DNA of 64,000 nt from Sinonovacula constricta (GCA_007844125.1 CM017572.1:44801527-44865526), one strand, 5' to 3'; counted from the stretch's first letter, positions 35,985 to 48,877 are shown. Program-made: numbers and translations. The notes: a model not told the origin generated them from the letters alone.

Positions 35985-36612
35985 TATTTGGAATGGTTCT
36001 GCGCTGATCGTGTATTCTCATTAATCCAGAAACCAGTCTATTTATTTTCAATTTTCGTAAGGGCAGTAATTGGTTTTCGTATTCATCTTGCTTATTAAGC
36101 ACGATAGGGTCGCCAATTATTGTTGTCTAAGCGAGGATGATTGCTTCGTTTTGTAACGGATGCAAATCTATTAGGGTCGTCATTAAGGTTACACTCCACC
36201 AAATTGTATGAATTAACGTCTAAGGGCTGACGTTGCAAATGGTACAAGCATTCTTTACTAAGATGGTAACATCACTAGATAAGAGTCACAAATATAAACA
36301 ATAAACACTAAGCCGATTTAGTGTATTGTGCTTCCTCACTGCAAATTAGCTAGTGTATGAAATCAACAGGTATAGAACTATTTTATTTTCATTTTGTAAG
36401 AACTTTACTTTGTCTACTGCGTACCCGGGCATCGCCGTTTTTTGTAGTAACTTTTATTGTCAGCAATTGCCCATAATCATTTGAGCGCATTTACGAAGAT
36501 TTGTCGTTCTGTCTGGTGTAGACACATTGTGGTACATGCTCAGTGAAAAGAGTACCCTCTACCAAATTGTATGCCTTATGGGAGTTGGGTTGACGCTGCA
36601 AACAGTACGTGC
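35985..36612. promoter_or_regulatory. Candidate non-coding element with an internal diverged duplication
   Basis: ACCAAATTGTATG is followed by GGGCTGACGTTGCAAATGGT at 36198-36242, and a variant block recurs at 36561-36605 (ACCAAATTGTATG, then GGGTTGACGCTGCAAACAGT). The spacing is about 363 bp. The earlier part has TCATTAATCC, CAGTAATTGG and the octamer-like GGATGCAAATC. Regulatory function is inference. Confidence 0.3.
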
Positions 36613-37767
36613 TCACTTGTACTGACACTCTTCCAAGTCAACTATTCTCATCGTACTGCGCCCTTTTTGCTACACATTCGTTGTTACTAATAAAGAAGAT
36701 GAACTATCATCACCAAAGCCCGCATATAATTTCTCACCAACTATTACATATTACAACTTCTTAACCTGTAGCAAGTTTTAGCAGAACTATCGTATCCATG
36801 TATGTTAACAAATACCTAGAAGATAAAACTATCAAGCTGTTTTGTCTGAAGAATGGAGGCTTCAGGCGAAAGTTCTGGCTTTGTTTCGAGGTAATTACAA
36901 GGTTAACACTAGAAATTGTTCTTATCATTAACCAAAATAGATAGATTTAAGTTAAAATTACATCTAGAATTTTTGTTTTGAGTGTGTGTTCTTTTTAATT
37001 CCTATTTTGTTATGGTGTCTATTTGATTTGTTGATAAAGACGAATACAAGTTTACATTAATGATAATTTATGAAAATATCAAATGTGTCGATCATAAAGA
37101 TGAAGTTATGGTTGATGATAGTGCCGTTAGCGCTTCTGTTGTTGTTGATGATGTTGTTGTTAAGGAAGAGGAGGATAGTCTAGATTATAAATTTCAAAAT
37201 TACTTCAACGGTTGTAAGGTTTCCTATGCATACAGAACGAAAGGAAAACTTAATTCGTCTCCATTATAACATAAAACATAAAAATCCTTTCGCTAATTGT
37301 CACTGGGATTAACTCGGAGGTAACTTACAAAGGAATACACGGCGACAAGCACTCAAGGCACGAGATTGAACTTTAATTGTAAATATACAGGATTCTCATT
37401 TAAGGGGATATTTATTTAGAATACTCCCATTTCGCTGCGAAAAACGAGAGCTACCCACCCAACATGTCGATGTAGCTGAGCACGAGAGTCATTTTAATTC
37501 ATTACGACACCTTCAGTTAAGAAGAAGCAGGAAACAAATAGAGTTTGTGTGGAACTTCGCGATAAGAAAAACGTATAAAAGTTTGAAAGTCCGAACAAAT
37601 GGGCGTTGGTTCGGTAAAGATAGGGTGGGTTGTTAATTTGGTGATTGTGCAAGAGTGAAATTCTGTGATAAATTGTTTGTTTTGAGAGTAATTTGTTGTT
37701 GTTATTTTTAGTTTTCAAGTTGTAAATACTTAATTGTAACATCGGAAATGAATGAGAAAGATGAAGA

Positions 37768-38135
37768 AAATTAGCGGACAGACAACACATGCATAAAGAT
37801 ACAAAAAAATCGTATAGATAGGCAATCAGGTAAAGTAAAGAGGACAGACACACCAAACGGCAGACGGATAAACAGAGGCACGGACAGAAAGACAACCCCA
37901 TAGAAAGGCAGAGCGTGACATACTAAGACGGAAATACATTGAGACGGATAAACACAATCCCAGGTGTATAAACATATTAACAAACATAAAGATGGACAGA
38001 CAGATAATCCGAAAGAGAGAAAGGAAGACTGACAGAAAGACCAGTGGGCCGACAGGCACAAAGTCCGATGACAGTCTAATAGGCAAGCTGGTAAACAGAG
38101 CAACGTACAGACAAGCAAACCAACCGACAGAGAAA
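37768..38135. repeat. Degenerate GACA tetranucleotide tract
   Basis: GACAGACA and its variants recur throughout. On the minus strand they give Cys/Leu/Ser-rich frames (37494-37901, 37771-38238, 37826-38260) that look membrane-like but are read from worn (TGTC)n sequence. Confidence 0.75.
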
Positions 38136-38492
38136 GAGGGGAACATACAATAAGAGTTTTCAAGACATTTAAACAGAAAATAAAACTGAACATGCTGACA
38201 AAAAGTGGTATAGAAACAATAAAGTCGAAAAATATCATGCAATTTCTGTTTTTGTATCATACTATTTCAAAGTTACCCTGTGTCATGTATCTAGTCTTTG
38301 AACAACATCTCACAGCCTGAAATTTCCTGTAACATGAATATAGCTTGCGTAATCGTGACATATTGTATGAGCTGAGAGGAACATTAAACTAAACTGCATC
38401 AACGGGTAACCTAGCTTCTGTTAAGTAATTATGGTACATTAAATGGCTCCAAGTCATAGGTAATTGGTGAATTAATAAATGAATGAAATGAG

Positions 38493-38856
38493 TCCAATCG
38501 GAACTCCTCGGGAAATTCCGTCCTCGGGATAATCATCCCTCGGATGTATCTGGTGCAATGATACTTACAGAATCGCTATCGTTTTGCTCGCCGGAAGATT
38601 ACATCATAAAAAAGTTCTTCAAAAAAGCGATAGGCGTAATGTATAGAATTTCATCCTATAATCTTTCATTTATCAATTTTACTGTCCACATCTCCTCAGA
38701 TATACAACAGTTACTGCATTTTCAGTCAAAATCACAAAACATTTATTGTTGTTGTTTTGATGCCGTCATAGACACCTACATGTTTATTTTCGCAGGGTTT
38801 TCTCCGTAATACATCCGAGAAATGATTCGTGAATTATCCGAGGCGTTCCGATTGGA
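38493..38856. mobile_element. MITE with inverted ends TCCAATCGGAAC
   Basis: TCCAATCGGAACTCCTCGG at the left is matched by CCGAGGCGTTCCGATTGGA at the right. A second inner pair (CCCTCGGATGTAT with ATACATCCGAG) extends the arms to about 55 bp. At 364 bp, with no coding sequence, this is a non-autonomous inverted-repeat element. The frame at 38558-38809 lies inside it. Confidence 0.8.
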
Positions 38857-40083
38857 TTGAGCCTTGAGACCTCCGCCTTGAGACTGCCGCCATAGATTTA
38901 TTCATGACGTATTATTTCGAACACTGGTGGTATAAGATACAATAGCATGACTCAGCAACAGATTTTTCTACCGAATGAAATCTACCGATATTCATTCACT
39001 TTTCTTAAGTGATATTGCAAAACGTGATTGACAAGGCTTTTGTGTGCTTGGTGAGGTTTGAGGGGCGGGGCGAAACGAATGTAGCAAATTACAAAGTACT
39101 AGATAGTATTAATTTTCTACCAATTTCAGAACTGTGTTTCTGTAAGAGGAAGTCAGTTTAATCAAGTTAATATAATGTGACAGCAAATAGCCGTACACCA
39201 TGACAAAAGTCACTTCAACCTTGGCGAAAGACAAAGAATCTCACTGAAAAGTAAATGTCTCCGGTTCGATGACATTTAGTAATACTGTTGCGACTTACTT
39301 TCTTACAGCTTTTCTGAAAATATGCTTTCACTATTTCTGAACAAGAATCAATTTAATCTTATTAAGTGGATTTTCTTACCGAAAAAGTAAATACAGTTCG
39401 GCGAGAAACTGTGCTGGTAAAAACTGGCACCTTTTATCAATTTTGTAATACTAGTACACGCCTGGTATTATTTTTACAGAATATTTTTTTTCAAAAGAGT
39501 CCATTTAAGTCTTGAATGCTCTAAGAGATTCTCAAAAAATATTCGTTAGCATTTCTAAAAAGAATCACTTTAATCAAAGTGAGTGAATTGAAATTCTTGT
39601 TGAGATATATATATTTGTTAAGCTTATATGGTTTATGTGACACTTTCGAGACGTGGTTGGTTGTAGCTTATCATGACATGTGTTCCAAATGTATATTTCT
39701 TGTACATGTCAAGAAAACATTTTCTTGGGAGCTTCAGCATGCAACTTGAGCTTAATGTGTATTTACTGGCCTAGAATACTATTTGGTAAAAGTCTTACTG
39801 TCTCCGCTCTGAAGACAGAACCATGTCGTATATTTGTCAAATTCTCCAGACGAAGTAAAACGGTTACGTCTTGGCTTGATATAATTGTAAGACGGTATGG
39901 AGTGGCATTACGACCATAATGTTTCAGAGGTTAAGTGCATCTTCGTCATGCTTCTCGTTGAATGTTGTATCAATATGCGACCATATTCTTATGAATAGAT
40001 AACATCGATTTGGACGAAAAAGAAAATATCATTGGCCTTAATACTTGCTTCAAGATTTAGTTATTTTCAGTAGTACAGGTCGT
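38857..40083. other. Unassigned intronic sequence
   Basis: AGTTTAATCAAG-like words recur near 39158, 39350 and 39560, a hint of old duplication with spacing around 200 bp. No gene supported. Confidence 0.35.
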
Positions 40084-40321
40084 GCAGCGCCCGTGGCCAA
40101 GCGATTAGTGTCTCGCCGACTCGTCAGTCTCTCACCGCGTGGGTTCGAGTCGCGGTCGGGGCGAGCACTTTTATGTGGGGAGGTTTTCCAGCTAATCTAT
40201 GGTGCGCCAGTGGTTCTACACAGGCCTTCGTCAGGGGTATTATTCCACCAATAAATAGCTGGACGTCACCAATACGACCATAATGGTGTTAGTGCAATGT
40301 AACAAAAACAAAACAACAACA
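40084..40321 (+). mobile_element. SINE-C, best preserved copy, with near-perfect target-site duplication
   Basis: The flanks TACAGGTCGT (40074-40083) and TACTGGTCGT (40322-40331) match at 9 of 10 bases. The head has an A-box-like TGGCCAAGCGATT and the B box GGTTCGAGTCG. The tail has TTTTCCAGCTAATC and GGTGCGCCAGTGGTTCTAC, and the 3' end is AC-rich (ACAAAAACAAAACAAC). The frame at 40045-40254 comes from this element. Confidence 0.88.
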
Positions 40322-41931
40322 TACTGGTCGTATTATAGCGACCGTACGCTTTACATAAAGCTAGAAAAAGTTCTCAGATGAGATTTTGCTCTAGGATTAC
40401 TGTTGACTCCTAGAATACTTCTAACCGGTTCATAATGTTTCAATTCCAATATACTGTAAACCATACACCTAGCAATGTTTATGTATCGATATCTTGCAGT
40501 GGTGTGGTAACGATAATAAATGAGTAAATACTACGCATTTGAGTCTGAGCAAAACCTCAAGTGAGAATTGATTCTGTAGAGTGGGCCGTGGTCTCAGTCG
40601 GACAGTTTGCATTCTGTACTTCTTTTGTCAAAAAGCGAAACTTTGACATATTTGACTTAGTTAGAAGTTCCACGTCTGATCACAAGATTATATATGAACA
40701 ATTTGTCTTTCAGGCTGTGTTATCTTTTTATTAAGAGTCAAAAGTGTTGATATGATTTTGATTTAGTTTAGCCATTTCAACCTCAACGACATTGCATTTA
40801 CGAACTGCGCAAGCAAGAATATGCCATGCGTATACACACGTCAGTCGTAAACGGAACAGTGATCGACTCGATAGTGGCGCAATATTTACATTAATAAGGG
40901 AAGAGATCGTTTGGTTCTGAAATAGAAAGCAGAAAGACCGACCTAAAAGTTTCATCCGACCGGAAATGAGTCAACGCTGTTTTTAGCCGAGGGCCCCTAT
41001 TTGAATTGTTAATATCGCTACCCAAAAAAGAAATGCATTTAAAAAATCTTGTGATTCTCAGTTAAACCACGCCTTACACATGCGTTTAATCTAACAGTTC
41101 AAGTCTTTGCATCCATACACATAAACAAATGTTATTTAGTTGTTTTAAGAGCAGTTACACCCCAGTAAGTAATTGGAAACATACTTTAAACAACAAATAC
41201 AGTAAAACACACTCCTATGTTCTTCTTTCGTTCAATTAATTATCTCTTTTATATATTTCTTTTATATATTGGTCCTGTTAAGTAGCTGTTAGCGCCATTA
41301 TTATTTTTACTTTGTCATCATCGATGGTGCTTTTGCACGACCTTTCAATTAAAATTCAATTTATATATCTATTATAGCGCTGACAAAGACAAGGCACTAG
41401 TTATCAAGTTGTCTTTAGAAGAGTTGTCAATCTGTTTGTTTTATAAACTGTTAAAAGTAGACTACATGTAATAAAGTGCGAACGCAACACGCACACTATT
41501 TTTTTATTTTGACGTCACAAAGCCTGTTTTGTTAGTACGGAGTTGGTAATTTACACTTAACTTTGTACTTCATTAATGGTCTAGAAAGGAAAATGCGACA
41601 CAACTTACATTAAGAGAGTGACAAAATCAGGAACATACCAAGGTGTTCGCAATCGAAAACATCTGCTATGAAGGAAATTTTGTAGAATGGGCTCCGCAAA
41701 AGGACGTAGGTGCAGATGGGAATAAAGCAATAACGACGAAATTAATGCGGTTAAATTCAAAGACGAACTAACATGTATTGCCAGCATGTTCATGACACGC
41801 CCAAAATAAAGATGGTAACAAAATAATGATGCAATATAGCAAATTATGCTGGTAAGCTGACCTTATTTAACAAATATCAAACAAAGCTGATTTGGCGGAG
41901 AGAGCAAAATTACGCGACCGGCCATCCATAG
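40322..41931. other. Unassigned intronic sequence
   Basis: Short minus-strand frames at 40731-40955 and 41605-41793 have no recognisable domain. No repeat recognised. Confidence 0.4.
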
Positions 41932-41943
41932 ACTAAAGAACAA

Positions 41944-42261
41944 ATACCGGACCTGGTAGCGCAATCGGTAGAGCGTCGGCTCCAGGTACGGGAGGCTCCG
42001 GGTTCGACCCCGGGCTGCGACATACCAAAGTCGTTAAAAGTGGTAGTGGTATAGCTCCCTTGCTAACGCTCAAGCAAATATAAGGGTAGTTCCACGACTG
42101 GTTGGCCCGGTGTCAGGATAATGTGACTGGGTGTGGTATCATGCCAGGTGTTCACGGAATGCTATACACAGTGAAGGCAGCACTATATCTGCTTCAAGTG
42201 GACACCGTCTTCAGATATATGAAATACTGTTGGTGGGACGATAAACCCAATAAACAAACAA
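41944..42261 (+). mobile_element. SINE-A copy 2, complete, with 12-bp target-site duplication
   Basis: ACTAAAGAACAA at 41932-41943 recurs at 42262-42273. Head and body follow copy 1 closely, with perfect A box (TAGCGCAATCGG) and B box (GGTTCGACCCC) and the ending CCCAATAAACAAACA. Confidence 0.93.
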
Positions 42262-42273
42262 ACTAAAGAACAA

Positions 42274-43520
42274 TTTTCAATATGAAATTTGGCGAGGTCC
42301 TAGTAAGAATGACATTAAATTACCGTATTGGTTGTTAAATCAATAAAATAACTTCATCATATTTTTCTAAACGATCCTTTGAATAGACGTGTCATGGCCT
42401 TATCTTAGCCACCAGTGATTTTGCCAAATAACACAAACTGCAGATGTTATCAAAATACAAAATTAATGATATTCATGTGAATTTAACTTTCTTATGTGAC
42501 AGTTCGTTAATAATTTGAACACAGTAAACAACTAAGCCTTGTCAAAAGACAAGAACTTGTTTCCATATAGATAAATATTGTTCGTGGCAGTGTAAACCAC
42601 CCAAACAACCCTGCATAAACAAAAAATATATCCGTTATTTTTTGCACTGGACAAAATATTGTTTTTCATGGTGCATGTAGAACATATAATCATATTACCA
42701 TTTGTAACACCCAGAGTGTGTACACGCAGCAACACAATAATGTAACAACACCAAAGATGGTATCACAAAATGGCCCGACTGTTCCGCCGTATACTCCCTA
42801 TAGTAATGGCGGAGGAATGTAAAGAAATAGCAACACAAGTCTGGTACCACAACATGCTACATCTGAGAGAATTGTTCTGTAACCATTTAACTAATTACTT
42901 TCCATCGAGAAAGACGCTTTAGCCGAAATGGTCTATTATTGTTTCCATTAAATCTAATTTCCCAATTACTGCTGACTTTAAAATAATGGCTCTGTGAGAA
43001 AACAAAAGAACGCACGGGATTTGGGTTGAGAAAGGAGAAAGATGGCGCAGTGTAGCTGGGTTTTCGGTTATTTTCTTGTTCTAACATGGAACACTTTAAC
43101 GTGTACTGACACCAAGATACAGTTCATTTCGAAACATACAAAAGACATAAAACTGTTTTATTAAGAAAGAAATTGATAAAAAATAAGACGACTTATCTTT
43201 TAGAGCAAATTATGAGCACGACAATAAGAAAATTCAATAACTCACAGCATGCCATAAAAATACAACCATTGCCTATCTACACCAATACATAATACTTTGC
43301 CTATCTACACCAATACATAATATTTTTTATTATTATACGGTAAAAATAAAATACAAAAATCAAAAGCATGAATGATTAGAATTATTATGATGCATTATAA
43401 CGCTTACTAATTTGAACAGTTTACACTCGCACTAGAAAGAACACGAATTTAGCCTGTATTCGGATGAAATGAAAGAGCAGGAACTTAGCTAAGCATTTCA
43501 ACAATTATATTGGCGAGTCA
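42274..43520. other. Unassigned intronic sequence with a possible regulatory patch
   Basis: The part at 42760-43090 is balanced in composition (AGTAATGGCGGAGGAATG, TTTAACTAATTACTTTCC) and could be a regulatory element. A tandem duplication, TTGCCTATCTACACCAATAC, occurs at 43269 and 43298. Confidence 0.35.
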
Positions 43521-45016
43521 TTAAATGTGGTATCCGACTATTTGCCTATCTAATACATGTAACAGTATCATAGCCATGTTGTAAAGGAATTTGTGCACAA
43601 TTTGTTTTAAGGTTCATTTCATACCTGATAAGCTTACATTGTCGTAGAAAAGTGATTATAATGCAGGTCATGCCGTTTCAGAATTTCTGCACACTCCACC
43701 AGCTTAGAAATTAGGATAAAATTAAGGCTGGTTTCATAGCAAATAAGCTGATAGTATCCTTAAAAAGTGTATAATGCATTTCAGACCGATCGAAATTTCT
43801 TATATAAATCGATAAATTTAGGCTGCTAGCCTGCTAGGCTGCTAGGCTGCCAACTTCAGGCTGCTAGGCTGCCAACTTCAGGCTGCTAGGCTGCCAACTT
43901 CAGGCTGCTAGCCTACCAGGCTGCGAGGCTGCCAACTTCAGGCTGTTAGGCTGCCAACTTCAGGCTGCCAGGCTGCCAACTTCAGGCTGCTAGGCTGCCA
44001 ACTTCAGGCTGCTAGCCTGCCAGGCTGCCAACTTACTTCAAGCTGCTAACTTTAGGCTGCTAGCCTGCCAGGCTGCCAACTTCGGGCTGCTAGGCTGCTA
44101 ACTTCAGGCTGCTAGGCTACCAACTTCAGGCTGCTAGGCTGCCAACTTCAGGCTGCTAGCCTGTCATGCTGCTAGGCTGCCAACTTCAGGCTGTTAGGCT
44201 GCCAACTTCAGGCTGCCAACTTCAGGCTGCTAGGCTGCCAACTTCAGGCTGCTAGCCTGCCAGGCTGCCAACTTCGGGCTGCTAGCCTGCCAGGCTGCTA
44301 GCCTGCCAGGCTGCTAGCCTGCCAGGCTGCCAACTTCAAGCTGCTAACTTTAGGCTGCTAGCCTGCCAGGCTGCCAACTTCAGGCTGCTAGGCTGCTAAC
44401 TTCAGGCTGCTGGGCTACCAACTTCAGGCTGCTAGGCTGCCAACTTCAGGCTGCTAGCCTGCCATGCTGCTAGGCTGCCAACTTCAGGCTGCTAGGCTGC
44501 CAACTTCAGGCTGCTAGCCTGCCAGGCTGCTAAGCTGCCAACTTCAGGCTGCTAGGCTGCCAACTTTAAGGCTGCTTGGCAGCCAACTTCAGGCTGCTAG
44601 GCTGCCAACTTCAGGCTGCTAGCCTGCCAACTTCAAGAACGTCACAATTGATACTTAAGTTTACGTAATGGCTGTTTTAAACATTACCTGAACTGTTAGA
44701 ATATGTTAAACACAATGGACATTTCAGCTTAAAATAGGTATCGACGTCAGGGATGATTACCCGGATGATCATGTAACCGTGATCTCAAAAGTAAGTGGTC
44801 ACGTGGTTTTCTTAGTTTGAAAACCTAACAAACTATGCAGCGTGGCTCGAATAGGAAATACAAATTGTAATGAATAGTGGGGTGTTGTGCTTTAGCTTTC
44901 ACATGGATGTAGGGCACTTACAAACAGACTTTCGCTAGATATTTTGACTTTACCCTCCCTTGATTGACGATTGAACGAGCGGAAAAATATTTCCCACAGC
45001 CGGATACCACCTTTAA
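43521..45016 (+). mobile_element. TTAA-flanked element E3 carrying a minisatellite
   Basis: The left end TTAAATGTGGTATCCGAC and the inverted right end TTAAAGGTGGTATCCGGC match at 16 of 18 bases, TTAA included. Between them lie the 22-bp array (43819-44636) and a conserved segment (44735-44940) that recurs antisense at 15945-16115 and 17690-17870 and in part within E2. No transposase frame is present, so it is non-autonomous. Confidence 0.75.
43819..44636. repeat. 22-bp minisatellite built from GGCTGCTAG and GCTGCCAACTTCA
   Basis: The unit GGCTGCTAGGCTGCCAACTT plus CA repeats with variants GCTAGCCTGCCAGGCTG and GCCAACTTCG. The GGCTGCTAGCC words are self-complementary, so single strands could fold. 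There are about 35 units. The array is much more GC-rich than its surroundings. Confidence 0.95.
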
Positions 45017-45690
45017 AAGTTACAAAGGAAAACTAGAAACGGTCTCTGCATCTTTATGCGCATCAAAACTGGACAACCTCAAATGTAGTTAGACCACTTA
45101 TTAAATTGATAAAAAAGGTTCGGTTTATTGCCACTGTGTCGAATGACACTGATGTTCGGCAGATCAATGGTAAACAAAGAAATGTTCAAGCTAAAATATG
45201 AGTGCATATTGGAAAATTGACAGGGATACGGCTGGTTTGTTAAAATTGCGATAAATCCAGATGCCTTCCAAGTGCATTCGATTTAGGTAATCAACTAGAA
45301 ATGCACTCCCAGTGTAATATAGATGAAATTATTCATTTTATTGTCATTGAAAAGGCGTGTGTGTTGAATTATTTGAATTGGATTTTTTAGTGTTTTTAGT
45401 TTAGTTAATGCAACGTTTGTTTTGAAAATATCGAAAAAGTGAGCTCGTGGTCGCAGCTATAATTTGAGTGACTCGACAATGCAATCATCATTAACAGAAG
45501 CAACAACAGTCGCACTACTTCCGCCACCATCATCATCAGCAGAAACAACAGGAACTTTCAGTTTATCATTTCTGTCATATCGTTTTAAAAAGAATCATCA
45601 TTGTCGTGGCAATCGTCACCACCACCACCACAGCACCATCTTCACTACCAACAACATATTATTAGTTAAAGTAGTTCTTGCTGTAGTAAT
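45017..45690. other. Unassigned intronic sequence
   Basis: A short (CAC)n run lies near 45617-45632. The frame at 45464-45694 runs into the trinucleotide array and is not considered real. Confidence 0.4.
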
Positions 45691-46014
45691 ATAAGCTGTA
45701 GCAAGAGTAGTAGTAGTAGTGGAAGTAGTGGAAGTAGTAGTAGTAGTAGTAGTAGAAGTTGAAGCAGCAGCAGTAGTAGTAGTAGCAGTAATAGTGGTAG
45801 TAGTAGTAGCAGCAGTAGTAGTAGTAGTAGTAGTAGCAGCAGTAGTAGTAGTAGAAGTAGCAGCAGTAGCAGCAGCAGTAGTAGTAGTAGAAGTAGTAGC
45901 AGCAGCAGTAGTAGTAGCAGCAGCAGCAGCAGTAGTAGTAGTAGCAGCAGTAGAAGTAGTAGTAGCAGCAGCAGCAGCAGTAGTAGAAGTAGCAGCAACA
46001 GCAGCAGTAGTAGT

Positions 46015-46046
<32 letters not shown>

Positions 46047-46152
46047 TAGTAGTAGCAGCAGCAGTAGTAGGAGTTGTAGTAGTAGTAGCAGCAGTAGTAG
46101 TAGTAGTAGCAACAACAGTAGTAGTAGTAGTAGCAGCATCAGTAGTAGTAGT

Positions 46153-46184
<32 letters not shown>

Positions 46185-46324
46185 TAGTAATAGTAGTAGT
46201 AGTAGCAGCAGCAGAAGTAGTAGTAGTAGAAGCAGCAGCAGTAGTAGTAGTAGTAGTAGTAGTAGCAGTAGTAATAATAGTTTTTGTTGTAGTAACAGTA
46301 AGTATAGTAGTAATAGTTTTAGTA

Positions 46325-46374
<50 letters not shown>

Positions 46375-46456
46375 TGTTGTTGTTGTTGTATTAGTTGTAG
46401 TAGTAGTAGTTGTTGTTGTTGTTATAGTAGTTGTTGTAGTAGTAGAAGAAGAGGTA
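45691..46456. repeat. AGT/AGC trinucleotide array
   Basis: The + strand is (AGT)n interspersed with (AGC)n blocks, ending in TTG-rich repeats. It yields Val/Ala frames on + and Thr/Ala or Leu frames on -. None is a gene. It has the same orientation as the array at 20.3 kb and the opposite orientation to the array at 23.2 kb. Confidence 0.95.
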
Positions 46457-47227
46457 GTCAAGAAGATTACCCATAGACCTGTATCAATTTACAGCCAGTA
46501 TTGTCAGAATCATATTTCTTATGAATCTCTTACATTCCTGTTATTTCTTTTCCAATTAAACAAAATCCCGAAACATATGCGTATAATTGTTCTCAACGTT
46601 GCACACACTTTTCAAATCTCTTCATCATAGTGTAACACCATCTTTCACAAATTGAAATAAATTGAAATAAAAGCGAAGGTAAATTTTGACACCCCGTAGC
46701 AATGCATCAACAAATCCGCCGGCCTAACAGTTATTTAAATCATGAATTTGGAAAAAAAAAGGTATGAAGCCTACGAATTGGTTTTCATCGTTTGACTTAA
46801 TGCGACTTTATTACGTTTTGTCGCATTTGCAGATTATGTGTAATTATGCAGTAGTCTAAAAGACTGTATTGTCATTACGAGATAATAGTCAAAAGCGACG
46901 CGACGTTTATCAGCTGTAATTGCATTCGGATAAACTCAAAAACTAGTATATCTCGGAACGATGCACATGGCCATTAGCGTGATGTGTATGCGAAAGTCAC
47001 AAAAAAGATGAAAAAAAAAAAAAAAAAAAAAATTGAGTGATTGTGACGCAACTAAAAAATATAAAATATTTGCAAAGTGCGAATCGTGTTGTTCTGTGAA
47101 TCTTGTGCATATGCACAACGGTGGCATATAGTCGCTGTAATTATGACACCAGCTTGTAATTTATACATGTACTCCATTTACTAGAAATGGTAGGCGACTT
47201 TTTTTTACCTGCATGTGCTTATAACCG
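46457..47227. other. Unassigned sequence with a long A run
   Basis: An A run of about 22 bases lies near 47010-47031. No other feature supported. Confidence 0.4.
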
Positions 47228-48564
47228 ACATATTTTTTAACTTCCGGTTTATGAAACGCACGTAGCATGTTTTCCGAAATTACGCGAACCGTAGCGAAAA
47301 GGGACATTAATGACGCTTTGTCGAAGACAATCATTTCTGTAGCAAGATTTTCTGGTAGATGTAATGAATAGAATAATATACAATCATGGACTGTTCAGCT
47401 GATATACATGGATTGATATGCATTGAACCCTGGGTACAGATGTTAAAATTTTCCGATGCCTATATATAGACTGCGCAATTTCGAAAAAGCTTTGAATATT
47501 GCATGATATTGCCTACACGCGTCACCTACCTCGAACTCGTCTATTTAAAATGTATGTAATAAGATTCAAATGAAGACCCCAGTCAGCCATCTTGAAGCTA
47601 ATGGACACAGATGGACGGAGAGCTCAAGAAAGAGATTCCAATTCCGGGCCATTAGTGACCAAACGTTGGTTGATGTCCCTTTAGTAGACGTGTATAAGTG
47701 TAAGAATATTTGCAATAATACATGACTCCGGACATTTAATTAAGTGAATAATATCAGATCATTTGGTTTTAATATTGTCCGTTACAATGACAATACACAT
47801 ACAAAGAAGTTTTTTTAATGCCCTTGTTAGATAATATCCGAGGTATTCCAAAAAGTAGGTAGGTATGTCTTTTTAGTTAAAATTCTTGGACTTTATCGCC
47901 TGTTCTTTTGTAGACAATGCAATAACAAACAGTGAAATTTCTTACTTTTGCATAAATATAAGCTTAAAATCCAATTACATACAAATAGAGATTAGTTATT
48001 TAAAAAAGAAAATGGAAGTGTTTGTTGATGATTGCGTATCACAAAAAAAGGCAGGCAAGCCAACATACACTCCACAGAGCACAAGAATAAAAACCGAGTA
48101 AAACAATTAAAAGGACCTACTTGCATTGTCGGATTATTCTGGGGAGACTATTCATTGATGTCTCTCATTAACCCGACCTAATCTGAAAAGTAAAAAGCTT
48201 TCGAAGTTTGCCGAGTTCACTAAAGTTTGCCGACGAAAAAACTTCCGCTATTTGTGCTTTACATTCGTATACATGGTACGTAAATTTTGTCTGGTTTGGG
48301 TTAAAACGTGTAGAATAACATTCCATAATGAAATTCCACTCAACCACCTTGTCGTTTGTCAAGGCATAGTCAAAGTAGATGGATGGAGAGATGAAGAAAT
48401 TGTCTCATCTTCTAGGCTTCTGTGACCAAATATTGGCAGACACCCCTCTAGGACACGCTTCTGAACAAAGGAATTGCTGCATGGCGCCCATATTTAGGTA
48501 GAACCAGATCATGGTTAGGTTTTTATAGTGGCAATTGAAACATCGCTAGACGTACAAAAATATT

Positions 48565-48877
48565 ACCGGACCTGGTATCGCAATCGATAGAACGTCGGAC
48601 CAGGTACTCGAGGCACCGGGTTCGATCCCGGGCCGCGACATACCAAATTCGTTAAAAGTGGTAGTGGTATAGCTCCCTTGCTAACGCTCAAGCAAAATAG
48701 GGGTAGTTTCACGACTGGTTGGCCCGTTGTCAGGATAATGTGACTTGGGGTGGTATCATGCCAGGTGTTCACGGCATGCTATACACAGTGAAGGCAGCAC
48801 TATATCTGTTCAAGTAAATACCGTCTCCAGATAACTGAAATACTGTTGGTGGGACGATAAACCAAAGAAATAAAAAA
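48565..48877 (+). mobile_element. SINE-A copy 3 inside the 1-kb array
   Basis: The copy starts ACCGGACCTGGTATCG and ends near GATAAACCAAAGAAATAAA. The B box GGTTCGATCCC is intact and the A box is slightly changed (TATCGCAATCGA). Target-site duplications are unclear. The minus-strand frame at 48563-48772 is a product of this element. Confidence 0.88.

Noticed and set aside
37494..38260. Cys/Leu-rich minus-strand frames that look like membrane segments
   Set aside because: They are read from a degenerate GACA repeat; three frames overlap with similar composition.
45616..46630. Long Thr/Ala, Leu and Val/Ala frames
   Set aside because: They all arise from one AGT/AGC array in different frames and strands.
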